Translations under genes and position numbers: made by a program
Part shown: positions 37,776 through 48,785 of the stretch, piece by piece
Position numbering within the stretch: the first letter of the stretch is position 1
How the letters are laid out: the number at the start of each line of letters is the position of its first letter
Assembly: GCA_013115135.1 (NCBI GenBank)
Contig: JABANP010000007.1
Span: forward strand, 310,001-374,000
Source: Perkinsus olseni
Taxonomy: Eukaryota > Perkinsozoa > Perkinsida > Perkinsidae
Direction: 5' to 3'
Length of the DNA: 64,000 bases
Notes under the pieces: model-generated
The model's input: only the letters and a program-made list of their open reading frames with translations
The model's database searches: none
Told to the model about the DNA's origin: nothing

Positions 37776-39872
37776 CTATCTACGATGACGGCGTCGCTTA
37801 GGTTTCCACTCGAAAGTCGTGAGCAGCGTCTGAAAAGGTTCCCGAAAAGTACAAAATGGGAGTGTTTACGAATGGTCGTCGTTGAGCCTTCTTACGAAAA
37901 AGTCGTCACTCATGCTGTAGACGAATATTCGTCCATTAATATCTTCCCGCACGGCCAGCCCCGATTGAACAGCAATATTGAACCTATCCAAGCACCGTCT
38001 TCTGGCGACCGGTAAAAATAGCGAACCGAAGCAGTGGCCGGCGAAAGCGGCAAAAGCCCCTTTGACGGTGTCATTGATAAACCGAATGTCTCGCCAGAGA
38101 GAGAGGAATTTAAGCTGCGCGGGGGATAGGAGAAAAGCGACGACGATGACATCATCCGTGTTCTGAGCTGAGCAGACCTTACCATCCGACTTGCCCATCA
38201 TTTCGCTGGAAATCGGCTATGATGAGTGGATTTAGTGTTCCTCCAGAAGCGATATCTTCTCTCAGCCCATCGGCCGTTACATAACCAATTCTCAACGACC
38301 GAGCCTCGTCTTCGACATCGCCGCCTCGAACGAAGGCTATCATAATGTCACCATTCCTGAGCTGCGCCACAGCCGAAGGCTGATGACCATCGGTGGACTG
38401 AGGACCGAGTCGGGAAGCATGGGATGACTGGAGAGCGCCGGTCTCATATCATAGCACGTCGATTCGGATTTTCCGAGTGATGGAGAGACTCCATTGGAGA
38501 CTCGCACCGTTCCAAGTTTGTGGAGTAAAGGATTTCGATAATTCAGGCGATGGGGATGGACGTCGAAAAGATGAGATCACCTCAACAAAGAAACGGCGGA
38601 TACCATCCCTATCATTATACACTCCACCAGAATAGATATCTGCCGTTGGGTTGACCCTTGGGATGGGAGAATCGATGAGAGGCTCACTGCAGATGGCGAG
38701 CAGGTCCCCGCGGAACCCTCGGAGTCGATCTGAAACGAAATATACGGCAACTTCAAGTTGAATTCTCGGAATACTCAGGTAAGATATCGCAGCTGCAGGA
38801 AGAGAGTCTGGTTCTTTGCAGGCGTTGATTAAGTCAGATACGTCCAGGCCAGTGCTGACCGACCTGACTCCGCGACGGAACCTGAACATCATCAATCAAG
38901 CATCTTGCCAGAGACGAAAGATATGATCCAGGTCCTCTTCTCTCACCTCAAAGCCCTAGAAAGCTCGGAGCCTGCTGAATGGAGGCCGATAGTCAGATCT
39001 CCTCGGCCTCTGTCACGATATCTACCATCGACGGCCACACCTGAGGCGGCGCGCTGCAGTACGATTAAATACTCCAGATAAGACAAGGTTCTAAGAGTGA
39101 ATCACGCCGAGTGGTTGCGGAGCGAAGAGTTCCACGGCAGGAGTACTGCCGTAATGACCAATATACTCCCTCTATCTGAGTGAATCCCTCCGGTATCGTC
39201 TTAAACACAGGGGGGTTGATGCCATCGACTCGCTGAGACGCTTGGCGCAGTCTTTAGAGGCGAGTCACCTTCAGGAACGAGCGCGAATGTGAAATCAAAC
39301 TGTTAAAGAGACGCTTCTTTCATGATATAGAGTGTACGTAATATCGAGAGCTATCACGGATATATTCGCTCGCTTGGCGCTTCCAATATAACCAAAGGCT
39401 GCCCATTGGGGCCAAGCATCGGATTTATAGTTGCCTGCAAGATATTATATCGACCACCACCAGTGGGTTGGAGGGCCAAGGTGACGAAATCCCTGACAAC
39501 GGACAGCTCAGGCCTTCGCTACGAGCCAGGATAACAGTCGAGACCCACGCTGAGCTCTCCTCCTCATTGACGGAGATGGCGAGCAGTTCCGAACCGCCTC
39601 TGGTCACAATAATCGAAGTGAAGTCCAACAGATCAGAAGTCTCGTTCTCGAGCCTGAGCGTCTGGATGTGCTTCAATTCACCTGAAAACAGGGTAGAGGA
39701 TGTCGAGGGAATGATAACCAATCTTTCCCTCACCTATAGGAGAGGTAAAGGTAAGTCCTGTGCTTCCGTTTCTGAGGAATGGTAAGCTCTCCTGCTCGAG
39801 TTGCACGACTCTGCCTTGACCGGCAACACTGGCTCGGAGAGCTGCAGCGCAGAGGAGGGTGGTGAGAAACAT
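37776..39872 (-). CDS. Secreted protein of unknown function, paralogue S3
   Basis: The ATG at 39870-39872 gives signal peptide MFLTTLLCAAALRASVAGQG. It is the most diverged copy but keeps VVQLEQESLPFLRNG, LKHIQTLRLENE, FVTLALQPT, NGQPLVILEAPSER, FVSDRLRGFRGDLLAICS, LRNGDIMIAFVRGGD and the SLWRDIRFIND exon. Its last intron lost the acceptor used by S1 and S2 (CAG to CGG), but TTTTCAG 12 nt further on is intact and would preserve frame, removing four residues before TLLTTFEWKPKRRRHR. The stop TAG is at 37,776. Function unknown. Confidence 0.62.
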
Positions 39873-41188
39873 GGGTTTACGAAACTATCATGATCAATCA
39901 TCGATCATCAAAACCTTACCATCAGAAAGCTATCATGAAGGAGGCGCCAAGGTTGGCGTACTGGTTGGTCCACTTCGTCATCGTCAGCTCGTCTACACGG
40001 TTGCTCAATGACAGAGTATACCACCAGGGAGTTAAGAACAACAATAGTATACTGCGAAGGCTTCGAAGAGCCGTACCGAATAAGTGGCTCGTGCAGGAAC
40101 GAGAACTAACCGAGCTAAACAGCTAGGCAGAATTTAGTCGTTCCGCTACGTGTCCGCGGGCAGGGAGCTGTCCCGTAGTTTCTCCGGACTCGGCCGTTAT
40201 GAAAAGAGAGTGTGTGCATGTGATGTTGGTGAGGGAAGCCAAAGTGATCCGTCCGTAATCACTCACGGCATCCTACAGATTATAGCGAGGTATCGAGATC
40301 ATGTGTGGTAGAAATATGCAAGTGACTTCAGCGAAAAGAAGACAGCTCGTCGGTGACGCCGCTAGACCCCCCTCCACTTCGCTGATTCTCTACGTTTGAA
40401 GGGCATGTACGATGAGTTTCGAGTTGCAGCTGTCGATGCTGTTCCTTGACACTTAGTTCAGCCCGAGGAAACACAGTGCTCTTGATCGACTGCGCGGTAG
40501 GCATCCTTTCACCCTCATCAGAGGTGTCCCATGAGGAACGACCTGGGATGCCGCTTCCCAGGTGGTCGGAAAGAGTATGCCAGAAGCGGCATAGTTGGCC
40601 AACGCCTTTCTCCGAACCAACTTCCCAACTCCTAGGTAGCAAATCATTTGTATTTATACACCGGTGTTCCGTTAACGTTGACTCCCAAGTCCAGAGGGGC
40701 CGCTAAGGGAACCGTCGATGTCCGTTCTTGGCGCCGCCCCGGTGATACCGCTGAGTCACCAGTATCACCGAGGCGCGCTAACATTACGGTGGAGCGCTGC
40801 GCATAAGTCGGCTACTTTTGGGATACTGACGGCGGGTGAATGTGTAATCGCGCGCAACGATACTTTAAATCCGGCCAAGCATCGCCGTGCTCGGTTGCTC
40901 GACAGTAGTGGGCGTTGGGACAGCTAAGGTCGAGGGACAACGGCGTCTGTGCATTGACAAGGTGTCCCCCTCCCGATACCAACGCCCACTGTCCATGGCG
41001 ATGCAAGTTCGGTTGATCTTTTCCTGAAAATTAGAAAAATCCTTCAGCGAAATTTCGGTAAATTTTTTCCTGCAAAGAAAGACTGTGAACAAATCTTCGC
41101 ATCGAACCGACGTGTTTCTTGTCTCGAATTTACGTGTACTGCATATTGCTCAAGACCAAAGTTCAACAATGAACGACGAACAGGAACA
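39873..41188. other. Intergenic region with tRNA-array unit relic
   Basis: About 1.3 kb without a supported gene, between the start of S3 and the stop of glycosyltransferase-like copy B. The segment at about 41,010-41,110 resembles the non-tRNA part of the array unit. Confidence 0.5.
41010..41110 (-). repeat. Diverged relic of the tRNA-array unit
   Basis: Aligns by eye to the A/T-rich half of the 235-bp unit (GAAAAATCCTTCAGCGAAAT against GAAAATTCTTTAGCAAAATT) and ends in CATCGAACCGACG, like the T-arm edge of the tRNA. No functional tRNA remains. Confidence 0.6.
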
Positions 41189-43173
41189 TTAAGACAAGCT
41201 CATGATATGTTTAAACCATTGAGGGTCTTCTTGTAGCCACGGCATAGCCCTCTCTATGAAGACATCTGTCCACGGTATTCCATTCACCTCCGGCGGCTCG
41301 TTCTCCTTGGGTCGAAGAAAGTTGAGCTGATATATCAATGACGCATTCGAAGCAGAGATGGATGCCACACGCCAAAAGACTGAGGAGTTGCTCCTCGGTA
41401 GAACCGAGGTGATGCTCACCTCGTCTCTTGCGATAGCTCTAGTGAGGACTCTAGCCTCGGTTACCCAGTGCCAGTCGCTGCCTAGGTCTGTCGTCGTCCA
41501 TCCCCAAGTATGAGGATTGGGAGGAGAGTAGACCTGAGATGGGCTGTAATGATGGTCCGAGGTGGATCAACAGCGGCTACCTGACCCTGATTGGCCAAGG
41601 CAGCCCAGAGGTTGAAGGATGATGGTCCTCGGACGAGTATCGGGGCGTAAACCTGTCGTGTACGATATCCCAGGGAATATGACGATTGAAAAAATGGGGT
41701 TGGATCACCAGCCGGGCGAAGTCCATCGATATCGATTCTGGATTATCCTCGCCAAGCAGCACTCGGAAGGATACATCGGGGTGATATTTACGGATGTATC
41801 CTTGGACACTGTGCCGAATCTGAGACGAATACAGCCAGAACAATGCCCAGTCCGCGATGAGGAAGTTTGACCACCTCGTCAAAGCCTACCTTGTCACACA
41901 GCCATGAGCCTCCTGCCTTTCCTTCGATGAAGGTTACTCTCGTCGTCGTGGACTTAACCGCGTCACGGAAAACAGAGAAGGACATCGGTCCGTACATATC
42001 TAAGCGTGATGTGTGACCATTACAAGGTCTGGAAGAATTGAAGGATGCGGTGTGGGGAGCTCCGTCGTCTTACTATGGAGTAGCAGGGTCTCCCAGGCAC
42101 ACCGTTGATGGACGAATACTTCATCCGGGAGGGTGTCGGCCAATGCTCGCTGAGCTAGGCCAGCCCGATAGAGGGTATCATTAACCTGATGGTTGGGATG
42201 GTATGGCCGATGGATCCCGTCAGTAGCCGTACGAAGTCTCGTATGAGGCCCCGGGCTTCCGTCCATGCACCGACACACTCGTGAGCGAACTGTGGGCGAG
42301 CACAGTGACATGCAGCCTTCGCTTTCCTAAGTAAAGCCGCTCGGATCGGGTAAGCTGATGAGGTACCCTACTCGGCATCACCACGCCACCCGTCAGGAGG
42401 GTCCCACTGAGTCGGAAGATAGCCCATAAAGGTCGACCCTCCCATAGTGGCATATCCACGGAATGGTTGGCCAGTAACAGCAGCCACGCCGAGTGCCTTA
42501 GGTGGAACGACGTACAGCTTGTATAAGTACACTGACAAGCGTACATGCCAGTATGTGCTCATCCCATTGCCAATGCGGGAAGAGCCTGCAATCCACCCCA
42601 TAGACGACATAGCACAGTCATCAGTGGTCACCGGTACCTGAGTAAACCGCATGAATGCAGCAAGAGACGGATGGGGTTTGCCACCGGTATGATAGGAGCC
42701 GATGAGTTCCCATCAGCGATGACCGTCACTGAACCTGATGGTATCGACGCTAGCCCTCACTATCTCTCATTGAGGGTGTGCGGCAGCACTGCGTGTGGTA
42801 TTACAGGATTGGCATGTCCCATAAGGTGGTGGACAGTCAGTGACCGCCTTACTACATCTGCCTCGATTACAGCAGACATAAAGGCTCTCGGCGGAAGTGT
42901 ATTGTGATGGGCAGCTCTTCGGGCACGTCTTGGTAGAGGTGACCAGTTGGACTGAAGGGACGCCATCAAGTAGCGCCACGGCTGGAGGCCTGCATGCGGG
43001 GATTACCGTCATCCGCCTCCTTCTTCCCGCCCAACTCGAGATGGGGAGTCATCCCTTCCGAGGGATTGATGGTGTATTGATTGCCAATATGTCGATAACA
43101 ACAGTACCATCCCAAGAAGGCTCATCACCGACAACAGTCGGATGAAGAGTGGGAGGACGCGACGTTTCTTCAT
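41189..43173 (-). CDS. Type II membrane glycosyltransferase-like protein, copy B
   Basis: The ATG at 43171-43173 gives MKKRRVLPLFIRLL and a signal-anchor helix ending LGMVLLLSTYW. Then come a Cys-rich exon (CPKSCPSQYTSAESLYVCC), AALGVAAV-like sequence, MGGSTFMGYLPTQWDPP, EVFVHQRCAWETLL, MYGPMSFSVFR and, with introns of about 45-58 nt, SMDFARLVYAPILVRGPSSF, NLWAALANQGQVYSPP and TTDLGSDWHW, ending IERAMPWLQEDPQWFKHI and TAA at 41,189. Probably a Golgi enzyme with a lumenal GT-B-like domain; donor and acceptor unknown. It is the more complete copy, inverted relative to copy A. A one-base difference from copy A near 43,050 leaves the stem region uncertain. Confidence 0.55.
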
Positions 43174-43491
43174 CGCCCAAATTCCTACTGCGACCATCAG
43201 ACGGCTGGGATATATGTGTTCGCTCTGCACCACCACATGATGCTTGACTACATTTCCACTGTGTTCTACTACGAAAGCCGCCTCCAACCTAGTATGCCCT
43301 ACCGAGAGCTAATGGCAGAGAGGCCTTTCCTCCCATCGGGCAGCAGTAGCACCCTCTCGGCCAAGGGTGCTGACGGAAAGAAGACGTTCCTCGATACGGT
43401 ATCGACGATACCCTCACTGTTGACAACGCAAGAGATATAACCTCACAGAAAGTTCAATTGGTACAACTTATAGTATAACCACACCAGCAGC

Positions 43492-43697
43492 TCAAGATCG
43501 TCGCCGCCACAACGCGAGGACTGTATTCTTGTTTTTCAGTGCCTGAGGAGGGGATATTGGCAGAAAAAAGAGGTTGAAATTGCCCTCACCATGGCCGCTA
43601 TCGGGGCTACTACGAAGACCAGCATTATAAGGGCCCCTGTGAGATACGACAGGAAGGAGTAATCGAAGACTACTGTTGTCGATGTCTCTTCTGCCAT
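43492..43697 (-). CDS. Small single-pass membrane protein, about 52 residues
   Basis: The ATG (43695-43697) begins MAEETSTTVVFDYSFLSYL, then a helix GALIMLVFVVAPIAAM. An intron (GTGAGG...CCTCAG, 48 nt) joins in phase to ALKNKNTVLALWRRRS and TGA at 43,492. The basic tail after the helix predicts an N-out/C-cytosolic orientation. No family recognised. It lies 100 bp downstream of the ankyrin gene on the same strand. Confidence 0.55.
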
Positions 43698-43796
43698 TTG
43701 AAAGTTCGTCAACTGCGATCTCTCAACATGGCGTATCCAACGCAAGACACAATTTAGTGGACACCAAAAATCTGCATGACACCGCATGACAGAAGT

Positions 43797-44754
43797 CTAT
43801 GCTTGCTCATCCACAGTAACCTCAGCTTCCTCATCACGCTCCTCGCCTGCATACGGTGAGAATTTCCAAAGCTCAGGCAGGACATGCTACTCACCTTCGT
43901 CCAGGGCAACGGCCTCTTCTGGGCCTTGTGGGGCAGCGGCCACCTCGAGATCATCCCCGGCCGTCGAGTCCTCCTCCTGGTAATCTACATGCTCGACCGC
44001 GTACCTCTCATTGCAGCGATCCTCACCCTAGCTGCCGTCGACTCACCCACCTGTTCTTCCAGGCCCCTTTGTAGAAGAGCCAGTCGGCCATTCGAGGATC
44101 CCCAGCGAAAGCCGCCAAGTGCTGTACGGTGATGCCTTCGGAGTCCGTAGTGTGGACCCTGCAAGGCTCCTCGCATAGAGATGGTACTATCCCCACTCAC
44201 TTGGCACCCTTGGAAACGAGCAACGTCACCACATCGTGCCTACAGCCACTGACGGCCTGGGACAGCGGCGTCTCCCCAGCACTGAGAGAACACCGAGGAT
44301 CGCGAACCCCGAGGCATCCAAGCCTACCTGTCCGTCGCGTCAATATCAGCCTTGGTGTCCAGTAAGAGCTCCACCAGAGCAGCGTGGCCATATCGCGATG
44401 CCTCATGCAATGGGGTACTGCAACAAGCCTCCACAAAGTAAGGATGACACTACTGCCGTCCTACCGCCCGTCTCGATCTTTGAAATTCACATTTGGCCCG
44501 CTTGTCGATGAGGTACCTCACAGCCGGCTCGTTGTTCTTCCATGTGGCTTCCCATAGAGCACTGAGCACCAAGAGATAGTTCGAGAGGAGGACACAGTGG
44601 TTCACCTCCTGAAGTATGGCTTCTCACTGTAGTTGAGCCCGTCTTGACCTTGGATCCGGGCCACTTCACTGGCCAGAAATTTAACGCCCTTCTCGCCATC
44701 CATTATGCCGAGGCGCGCTTGCTTGATGAGCTCCTTGTTGTACTCTAATGCCAT
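43797..44754 (-). CDS. Ankyrin-repeat protein
   Basis: The ATG at 44752-44754 starts MALEYNKELIKQARLGIMDG. Short exons encode successive ankyrin repeats: ALWEATWKNNEPAVRYLIDK, TPLHEASRYGHAALVELLLD (then KADIDATD), ETPLSQAVSGCRHDVVTLLV and GITVQHLAAFAGDPRMADWL. An acidic Ala/Glu-rich tail (EEAEVTVDEQA) ends in TAG at 43,797. Introns are about 45-60 nt. Between the first and second repeat the frame must move by one base near 44,493 to give the expected RANVNFKDRDG. A protein-binding adaptor; partner unknown. Confidence 0.85.
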
Positions 44755-45169
44755 CTGGAGGCTAACTGGCTACTACTGGCATACCGCACGCTCGGACGTC
44801 CCCTCCACTGCCCGACACAACGCGGGGGTGAGTTGAAACATGCTAGTTCTCAAGCTGAGAACGCCGCATTTTCGAAATGATTATCCCGAAACAGCAGTAG
44901 CAGCTCTAGCCTGCGGGAACGGTGTTCCCTCTCCGACTCCATCCTGAGATGGGCGAGCCGCCGCGGAGGCGCTGCTGGCACTATGAGAGCGCACTATAAA
45001 ATAACGCGAAAAAGGGGAGAAAAATGGTGATGGCTGCAGAAGCAGACGGGATAGAAAAACTGTACAGGAAAAAGTAGAGGGAAGGGGAGACAGAAAAAAT
45101 CCAGTAGTGCCCTAAACTGGCCCTTCGGATCGGGAGTCACAGGTCGAAGCTCCCGTATAACATGACTCT
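44755..45169. other. Intergenic spacer
   Basis: About 415 bp between the ankyrin gene start and the stop of zinc transporter Z1. No gene seen. Confidence 0.5.
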
Positions 45170-46797
45170 TTATGGCAACATGTCTCCTGAGAGTAAACGG
45201 AAGAAGGTCTTGAGATTTCCAGCTGCTGCCTCCTGCCCCACCCTTCTCTCCTTTTCGTCGATATCCTCCGAGCATGCCTCGAGTTGAAAAGTCGAATGGG
45301 ATATTCCCATGTCGCTGGCGACTGCCTTTGCTTCGGCCAATACCGCACCTGTGATGGTATTCACGACTGGCTACAGTGGTGAGTCCATCCTACTGCAGTT
45401 ATCGCATCCTTTCAGCCCGACATGAGCAGTACAGATGGCGTTGGCCGATCCGACATTCCATACATGGACGTCATGAACCTGCTCGCAGTACGGGCTACCC
45501 GGAGGAAGGGCGGTAGACGGCTGGTGGTACGCAATCGACGTATGGTATCTCCCTAAGTTTCGTCTGCAATAGGTGGACGTCCACATGCTCAGGAGCTTTA
45601 TGCATCAAGGCACGTAGAGACCTCCTCAGAGTACCTCAATGAATCGACATGCCGTGTGAGGGGCGACAGTCGGGTAAGGCTTACGAGTGGTTGTTAGGAG
45701 AACCAGGACGGAGAATATAACGGTACAGATGGGGTCGAAGTAACTGAACAGGTCGTGAGGAGGGCACGGAGCCTCCGTCGGGGGCGAATCGGTTTGGGAC
45801 ATACTTCCAGTGGGACACACCGTCGGAGGTAGAGCCGATATCGAAAGGCTTCCACCATATGAGAGCGGCGGCTATGACGACCCCAACAGATTGTATCTGG
45901 CGGAGGAGTATAATGGTAGGATGGACAGCGGCAAGGATAGCTACAAGATCTCCCAGTACGTGGATGAAGGCTGCGTCGAGGGCGAGGTTACGACGACGGC
46001 GATGATGGGCGGGGGCAGCACCTGATGAGTATGGAGGGATTCTCGGCTCACAGGCTTCCGGAACTTGGAGGAGTGCGAGGGCGAGGAAACCAACACAATG
46101 TATCACCTTCCTCCACTGCAGAATGGGGATCTTCTGTCGTATGGTCTTCACGATGAGCATGGGAGTGGTCATCATGACTATGACCATGGCTATGACCGTG
46201 ACTGTGGTTATGACCAAGAACTAGCATCATGATGATGTTGACGACCAGGCCAGCAACCTGCCATCCAAACAACAGTACTGAAGGCAAGGACGTCGACGTG
46301 GCGGCCGTTCACCCCAAGGCTGAACATCACAACCCCCTCCACATCCTCGGGAGTGACGAATCGCTGAATGGCCTCAATAAAAAGGATAATAGTGGTAGTC
46401 CAGATTATCATAATTGACAAGAGTGCGCCGATGACCTCAGCCTGCCAGTACCCATACCTAGGAACGACACGAGGCAGTAACAGAAGCACCAGAGAGCAGC
46501 GAGGACGGGAGCCTACGTGTATTCAGAATTAGGCTTTCTAGCACTCAATTTGATGGCGATCAATGAGACGATAAAGCCAGATATATCGGACAGGATGTGG
46601 GCAGCATCGGCAATCTACAACAGGCAGCGAGATGGCGGCTGATGGGCTGGGGATGGGCTTACGATGGCGAGAGACTTGGCGATGACTCCTCCGACGACCT
46701 CAGCCAGCATGAACGTAGTCGCGATCGCGATGACGATCCATAGTCTTCTCTTGATACGTTTATTGGCTAGACCTCGGTGATGATGGGACGCGCTCAT
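45170..46797 (-). CDS. CDF-family zinc transporter Z1 (ZnT/SLC30-like)
   Basis: The ATG at 46795-46797 gives [20 protein letters not shown] and TM1 ([17 protein letters not shown]). An exon boundary then leads to [19 protein letters not shown] and further helices. The cytosolic loop is His-rich ([20 protein letters not shown]). The TM5 metal site is HVLGD, spliced through a 48-nt intron to [17 protein letters not shown], as in ZnT2/3/8 and yeast Zrc1/Cot1. The C-terminal metallochaperone-like domain has [37 protein letters not shown] and [11 protein letters not shown]; the stop is TAA at 45,170. Such proteins move Zn2+ out of the cytosol, usually into an organelle, in exchange for H+. Confidence 0.9.
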
Positions 46798-47608
46798 CGG
46801 ACTAAAAAAGCTGAGAGAGCAGGGCATGGCAGGGCGGCTACCGTTGCAACTGGACGGTGGCGATATACCTCTGTTGCGTGCAACTCTACCGTTATACTCA
46901 GTACTCGCGTAATGGCTCAGTCTCCCACACATAACGCGTGAACCGCGTGGACTGTATCACACAAGTGCGGCCACCAGCCGCACGCGTACTCACTACGCGC
47001 CATATTTGTGCGTTACTACTCTTATCTGTCCCGCTGCTTCTATGACTTCCAAAACACATGTTCATGGAAAATGACAAGAGAGGACTTCGCGACGCCACTC
47101 CGATACCAGTATACTGCTGGTGTACACTCTGCAACGGAGAGAATGCGGAAGTGAGGCCACCATGCCATGTGGCGTCCGAGCGGTGGCCAAACAAGTGAAG
47201 CAGTCCTGCCTCAATCCCCAACTGCAGCTGTTGCTGCTGCCCCGTGGCGTAGCGGCGTCACCTCTGCATGTGTATAATCATGAGTGTATAACCATACCGG
47301 CCTCGAAAGCAGTGGAAGAATTGTCGTCCCTTGTGGCATAGCAGCCTCACTTTCGCATGTTGCATTCTCTTCATCAACTCTATGAAGTTGATGAGAATCG
47401 TCCCTGCAGGCAATGCCATGGAGAGGCGATCATTTTCTCCAACACGCCTTCTACAAGTGTAGATTATAAGTAACCGCTTCAACAAGCACAACGTACTCAA
47501 TGATGACCCTCATGCTACTACGCCTGCTGTTGGAGATAAAACGCGCTCGAGGTGGGGCGCGAGGAGGCGGAGCGTCCGATTACTTCAGGTTTTAACTACT
47601 CCTTAGAT

Positions 47609-48219
47609 CTAGCAAACATAGTCGAGAAGCGCCTCTCCCGACTGCCGAGGCGTTGGACCAAATGTTCGAAGACTCTCGCCGTAAAATCGCAAAGGATGGA
47701 ACGAAAGGTCTCGAGAAAAATACAACTCCTTCCCGGAAGTCGTAACCGGGGTGGTAATCCGCACACTCGAGATTCCACCGAAGGCAAGTATCGTCGGGAG
47801 ATAGATTCTCGCTCGCCTAAGCACCATCGACACTACCAAGAGAGGAGTAGGCCGCTTGAAGGGATGGTCGCCGCACAGACACGCGTATGCATAAGAGTTC
47901 GATCCGCCCATCTGTGAGAAGGGGATGATCATGCAGCGTAGCAGTCTACATCTGCACAAAGTGTGATGACCAGCAGCTCACGAAGCGGTCAGCAGCCGTG
48001 ATATCGCTTGCCAAGGATCGAAGCGCCTCCCCACCAGCCGTTGTGATAGGCCAACAATAACTCATGCTGGCCCATCAGAAAGCCCCTTGAGAGGGTCTTA
48101 GCCAATAACGTGCTCAGAACAACACTATAAGAGTGAGCCAGAGGATTCTCACGGAAGCCGAGGATGCATCGCATGACGATGACTAAGGTTACATATAGCA
48201 CAGAAACCACATGATCCAA
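47609..48219 (-). CDS. Weak hypothetical gene between zinc transporters
   Basis: Two open stretches in tandem (48,219-47,989 with SYSVVLSTLLAKTLSRGFLM, and 47,959-47,609 with LPTILAFGGISSVRI) could be spliced exons. No domain, no paralogue and no certain start. May be noise. Confidence 0.22.
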
Positions 48220-48389
48220 GTCATAACTACTGTATTCCTACTCCCTCACCCAGTCATAACACAATCCACTTCGGATAGCCATAGAAACATGCTCTTCTAC
48301 TAGGGCTACACGATCGCAATAGCGAAAGAAACTTACTACGTAATTGATATCACGTGGGGACGACAGTTTGCTAAATAAGAGAATCGGGG

Positions 48390-48600
48390 AGTATAATCAG
48401 CCAATATGAGCTTGAGGATATTAAAGGATTCTACAGTTTCTACCACAGTTACTCCATGGGCCTCTCGACGACCCAGGAGGACAGTAACCATTCGATCGAT
48501 GACACACCTCACAGCACAGCAGAGGATAATATAATCAGTAAGTACGAATTCAACGATATTAAAGTTTTCGACAGTTAGTCCATGGGCTTCTGGCTCGACC
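48390..48600 (-). repeat. Imperfect direct duplication, about 80 bp
   Basis: Two copies of a segment containing AATATAATCAG.. and GATATTAAAG..., each ending near CCATGGGC(C/T)TCT. On the minus strand both read as (R/P)EAHG(V/L)TV...FNI. The meaning is unknown. Confidence 0.6.
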
Positions 48601-48785
48601 ACGAACACAATAATTACTCATACTCGCTGTCATCCTGGTGCTAGCAGGGACGCACCACTACAAGGGCTTACACCACTAGTTCCTCGAAAACGCTGGCACA
48701 GGTCGACTCTCCAGCGTAACATGACTCTCTATGACAACAGGTGTCCTGAAAGGGGTATGACGACCTCTGGCGAAAGTTGTCTATC

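Larger units (their letters stand above)
46798..48785. other. Spacer between zinc transporters Z1 and Z2
   Basis: About 2 kb. It may hold one weak minus-strand gene (47,609-48,219, listed separately) and, at 48,390-48,600, an imperfect direct duplication of about 80 bp. Otherwise nothing recognised. Confidence 0.45.
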
